Assembly: GCA_910584735.1 (NCBI GenBank)
Contig: CAJUBM010000141.1
Coordinates: 1 to 6,802, forward strand
Direction of reading: 5' to 3'
Source: an uncultured Muribaculaceae bacterium
Lineage (GTDB): Bacteria; Bacteroidota; Bacteroidia; Bacteroidales; Muribaculaceae
DNA length: 6,802 nucleotides
Both the position numbers and the translations under genes were made by a program. This document shows, one piece after another, positions 4,669-6,802 of the stretch (position 1 is its first letter; each line of letters opens with the position of its first letter). A model generated the notes under the pieces. That model did no database searches and was not told where the DNA came from. It saw nothing but the letters and a program-made list of their open reading frames with translations.

Positions 4669-5673
4669 ATGGCTTTGTGTAGCGAAATGAGACAAGACAG
4701 GGACGGTTCGTCGCATGTGGCGGACGTTTCGCGGACGTTTTGCGGGTTGGTGGTGAAAAATACCGGCGCGTGGTACACTGTTCTACCCGATGGCGCTCCG
4801 CCTGTCAACTGCAAGATAAAGGGGAATTTCCGGCTGAAAGGGATACGTACCACGAATCCTGTGGCCGTTGGTGACCGTGTGGAGGTGCTTTGCGCTCCGG
4901 ATGGCTCGGCATACATAACATCTATCTGTCCGCGAAAGAATTATATAATAAGGAGGGCGAGCAACCTGTCGAAGGAAGCGAGCATCCTTGCCGCGAATCT
5001 TGACCAGGCGATGATTGTGGTGACCTTGAAACATCCTCTCACGTCTACCAATTTCATAGACAGGGTACTGGCTACGTGTGAGGCATACGGCGTGGAAGCC
5101 GCCTTGGTAATTAACAAGACAGACCTCCTTACCGATGCCGATGATGCCGAACTGCTTGAGGCGGTGAGCTATCTTTACCGTTCGATAGGCTACCGCGTGT
5201 ACCATGTGTCGGCACGTAACGGCACAGGGATGGATGCCTTGCGCGAGGCTCTACACGATAAGGTGACGCTTATTTCCGGCAACTCCGGGGTGGGGAAATC
5301 GACCCTCATCAATAATCTTGTGCCGGGGCTTAACCTACGCACGGCGGCTATATCGCAGGCTCATGACCAAGGGATGCATACCACAACCTTTTCAGAGATG
5401 TGTCCCCTGCCGGGAGGTGGCTGGCTGATAGACACCCCCGGGGTGAGGGGTTTTGGAACCCTTGATATGGACATGCACGAAGTATCGCATTTCTTCCCCG
5501 AGATATTCCGCACATCGGCGGACTGCCGTTATGGCGACTGCACCCATACCCATGAGCCCGGATGTGCCGTGCTTGCGGCGATCGAAGAGGGCCTTATTGC
5601 CCGCTCGCGCTATGCATCCTATCTGAGTATCCTTGAGGATGCCGGAGAAGGGAAGTATCGAAAGCCATTCTGA
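4669..5673 (+). CDS. rsgA: Ribosome small subunit-dependent GTPase A (RsgA/YjeQ)
   Basis: This 334-residue protein is a circularly permuted GTPase that acts late in 30S ribosomal subunit assembly, checking the decoding centre and releasing on GTP hydrolysis. An OB-fold comes first (GLVVKNTGAWYTVLP 26-40, VAVGDRVEV 66-74). The GTPase motifs follow in the permuted order G4-G5-G1-G2-G3: NKTD (149-152), SA (181-182), the P-loop GNSGVGKST (204-212), GMHTTT (235-240) and DTPG (255-258). The C-terminal zinc site is C286, C291, H293 and C299, with the exact family spacing C-x4-C-x-H-x5-C. About 24 residues precede the usual family start near GLVVKN. The ATG at 4687 is an alternative, but the promoter position favours 4669. 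GC content is visibly higher than in the 421-2055 gene. A hydrolase gene follows after 77 bases, and cotranscription is possible because no terminator separates them. Confidence 0.98.
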   Translation: MALCSEMRQDRDGSSHVADVSRTFCGLVVKNTGAWYTVLPDGAPPVNCKIKGNFRLKGIRTTNPVAVGDRVEVLCAPDGSAYITSICPRKNYIIRRASNLSKEASILAANLDQAMIVVTLKHPLTSTNFIDRVLATCEAYGVEAALVINKTDLLTDADDAELLEAVSYLYRSIGYRVYHVSARNGTGMDALREALHDKVTLISGNSGVGKSTLINNLVPGLNLRTAAISQAHDQGMHTTTFSEMCPLPGGGWLIDTPGVRGFGTLDMDMHEVSHFFPEIFRTSADCRYGDCTHTHEPGCAVLAAIEEGLIARSRYASYLSILEDAGEGKYRKPF

Positions 5674-5750
5674 GTTGATTTTTTAAGAAGTCCTCCGAGA
5701 GAAATCTTAGACGGCCTCTTTACCTAACATATCTAACACAAATCGTTGTC

Positions 5751-6701
5751 ATGAGAAAACTTATCATTGCGGCCTTGTGCGCGTTGAGCGTATGTCCGTT
5801 TGCCGCAGCAAAGAAACAGAAGGCCCCGGCGCAGAAGCCGGTGGGCGAATTCAATCTGTCTACTTACAACATCCGTCTTCCGGCGGGTTCCGATTCCGTG
5901 CAGGGTAACGGCTGGGGACGCCGTCTGCCCTATGTGGCCGGGCTTGTACGCTTTCATGAGTTTGATATATTCGGTACGCAGGAGGGGGTTCGCCACCAAC
6001 TTGACAGCCTGAAAGCGCGGTTGCCCCGTTATGAATATATCGGAGTCGGCCGCGATGACGGTGCCGCCGGGGGAGAACATGCCGCTATATTCTATAATAC
6101 CGATATTTTTGAGTTGGTTAACCACGGCGACTTCTGGCTTTCGGAAACCCCTGATGTGCCTTCGTTCGGTTGGGACGCCGCATGTCGCCGTGTCTGCACG
6201 TGGGGGCATTTCCGCCACAAGGCATCGGGACGTGAATTCGTGCATTTCAACCTCCATATGGACCATATCGGACGCACGGCCCGTGTGGAGAGTGTAGAGC
6301 TTATAAAACGTAAGATTGACGAACTTGGAGTGAAAGGGCTGCCCGTGTTCCTTACAGGCGACTTCAATATCGACCAGAATAATCCGTGCATAAAAGGAAT
6401 TTCGGCTTCCGGGGTTTTCAAGGATGCCCACGATGCCGCCGCAATCGTTTATGAGCCTAACGGCACTTTCAATGCATTCAATCCGCAGGGATTCACCGCC
6501 AGCCGTCTTGACCATATATTCGTAAGTCCCGAGGTTGAGGTTTGCAAGTTCGGTGTATTGACCGACTCCTACCGTACGCTTTCAAACGAGATGGAACCTG
6601 CCGACTTCTCTGACAGTTTCCGCGTGAATGTAGCCTCTTATACGCCGCGTTTGCCGTCCGACCATTTCCCCGTCATGGTAAAGGTAAGGTTGAAAGACTG
6701 A
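5751..6701 (+). CDS. Secreted endonuclease/exonuclease/phosphatase-family hydrolase
   Basis: The 316-residue protein begins with a signal peptide (MRK, hydrophobic 4-19, likely cleavage after AAA at 20), so it acts in the periplasm or outside the cell. The mature part carries every motif of the metal-dependent EEP (DNase I-like) fold in order: STYNIR with N40, TQEG with the metal-binding E78, NLHMDH with H169, TGDFN with D204 and N206, RLDHIF with D254, and the catalytic SDHFP with D304 and H305. The enzyme should therefore hydrolyse a phosphodiester or phosphomonoester with a divalent metal. The substrate cannot be told: nuclease, sugar-phosphate or lipid phosphatase activities all occur in this family. 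Bacteroidota often have secreted members like this one. C15 lies in the signal peptide, but the preceding LSV does not make a good lipobox. It follows rsgA by 77 bases. No promoter or terminator was recognised in the gap. Confidence 0.92.
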   Translation: MRKLIIAALCALSVCPFAAAKKQKAPAQKPVGEFNLSTYNIRLPAGSDSVQGNGWGRRLPYVAGLVRFHEFDIFGTQEGVRHQLDSLKARLPRYEYIGVGRDDGAAGGEHAAIFYNTDIFELVNHGDFWLSETPDVPSFGWDAACRRVCTWGHFRHKASGREFVHFNLHMDHIGRTARVESVELIKRKIDELGVKGLPVFLTGDFNIDQNNPCIKGISASGVFKDAHDAAAIVYEPNGTFNAFNPQGFTASRLDHIFVSPEVEVCKFGVLTDSYRTLSNEMEPADFSDSFRVNVASYTPRLPSDHFPVMVKVRLKD

Positions 6702-6752
6702 TAGACAATCCTATGGCAAAAGCAAGAGAGGCATAATCCAGATAAAATTATA

Positions 6753-6782
6753 TTGCTGTCCGATAAAAGTTAAAAACAGCAA
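6753..6782. repeat. Inverted repeat near the window end
   Basis: TTGCTGT (6753-6759) and ACAGCAA (6776-6782) are perfect inverted repeats around a 16-base AT-rich loop, in an AT-rich stretch 51 bases past the hydrolase stop codon. With no T-tract after it on the plus strand (AAAATATC), it is a poor terminator. It could be an operator, the outer end of a mobile element or chance. An ATG at 6789 opens a frame (MARL) that runs off the window, but five codons cannot support a gene call. Nothing else was seen in 6702-6802. Confidence 0.35.
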
Positions 6783-6802
6783 AATATCATGGCTCGGCTG
6801 CT

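Noticed and set aside
4783..5205. A 140-codon minus-strand frame within rsgA
   Set aside because: rsgA carries every family motif across this stretch. The opposite frame shows none.
5674..5750. Terminator or promoter between rsgA and the hydrolase gene
   Set aside because: Only a five-pair stem (TAAGA/TCTTA) without a following T-tract was found, and there is no TAnnTTTG box.
5793..5812. Lipoprotein signal in the EEP hydrolase (C15 after LSV)
   Set aside because: The residue before the cysteine is valine rather than glycine, alanine or serine. The AAA site at 18-20 makes a better ordinary signal peptidase site.
5733..6515. A 260-codon minus-strand open frame
   Set aside because: It is antisense to the EEP hydrolase, which has a signal peptide and a full set of catalytic motifs. 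The antisense product has no recognisable domain.
6713..6736. Seven-codon frame MAKAREA after the hydrolase
   Set aside because: It is far too short to support, with no ribosome binding site or conservation evidence.

Overview
The window looks like chromosomal DNA from a Bacteroidota bacterium, most likely order Bacteroidales (a gut Muribaculaceae-like lineage is my guess, not shown). Four things point there. Several promoters match the Bacteroides-type pattern TTTG-N19/20-TAnnTTTG. Shine-Dalgarno sequences are absent before nearly all starts. One protein ends in what looks like a type IX secretion (T9SS) sorting domain. One protein joins a divergent HU domain, a membrane helix and a LysM domain, an arrangement I associate with this phylum.

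Layout. Positions 1-262: the possible last codons of a plus-strand gene, then a minus-strand tRNA-Ser(GGA) with a near-consensus promoter (232-262) and a strong intrinsic terminator (33-84). Positions 361-3569: a plus-strand run of three genes that looks like one operon, with a promoter at 361-392. They are a secreted protein of unknown function with a T9SS-like C-terminus (421-2055), a small HU/IHF-family DNA-binding protein (2082-2357), and a 401-residue protein with an N-terminal HU-like domain, an acidic linker, one transmembrane helix and a C-terminal LysM domain (2364-3569). Positions 3603-4532: a hairpin between convergent genes, then two minus-strand genes, a PrxQ/Bcp peroxiredoxin and a small winged-helix protein, with a probable terminator between them and a promoter before the second. 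Positions 4622-6701: the plus-strand ribosome-assembly GTPase gene rsgA with its own promoter, then a secreted endonuclease/exonuclease/phosphatase-family hydrolase. The last 100 bases hold an inverted repeat and no gene I can support.

The most interesting part is the 421-3569 operon. The small HU protein keeps the long DNA-gripping beta-arm of its family. The HU-like domain of the membrane protein seems to have lost it, keeping only a tight turn. The membrane protein should have its HU domain in the cytoplasm and its LysM domain in the periplasm, where it could bind peptidoglycan. One hypothesis is that the two HU proteins pair, tethering DNA to the envelope. The sequence does not prove this. 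The remaining genes are ordinary housekeeping or accessory functions with clear family motifs. No CRISPR array, complete insertion sequence, phage gene or toxin-antitoxin pair was seen.
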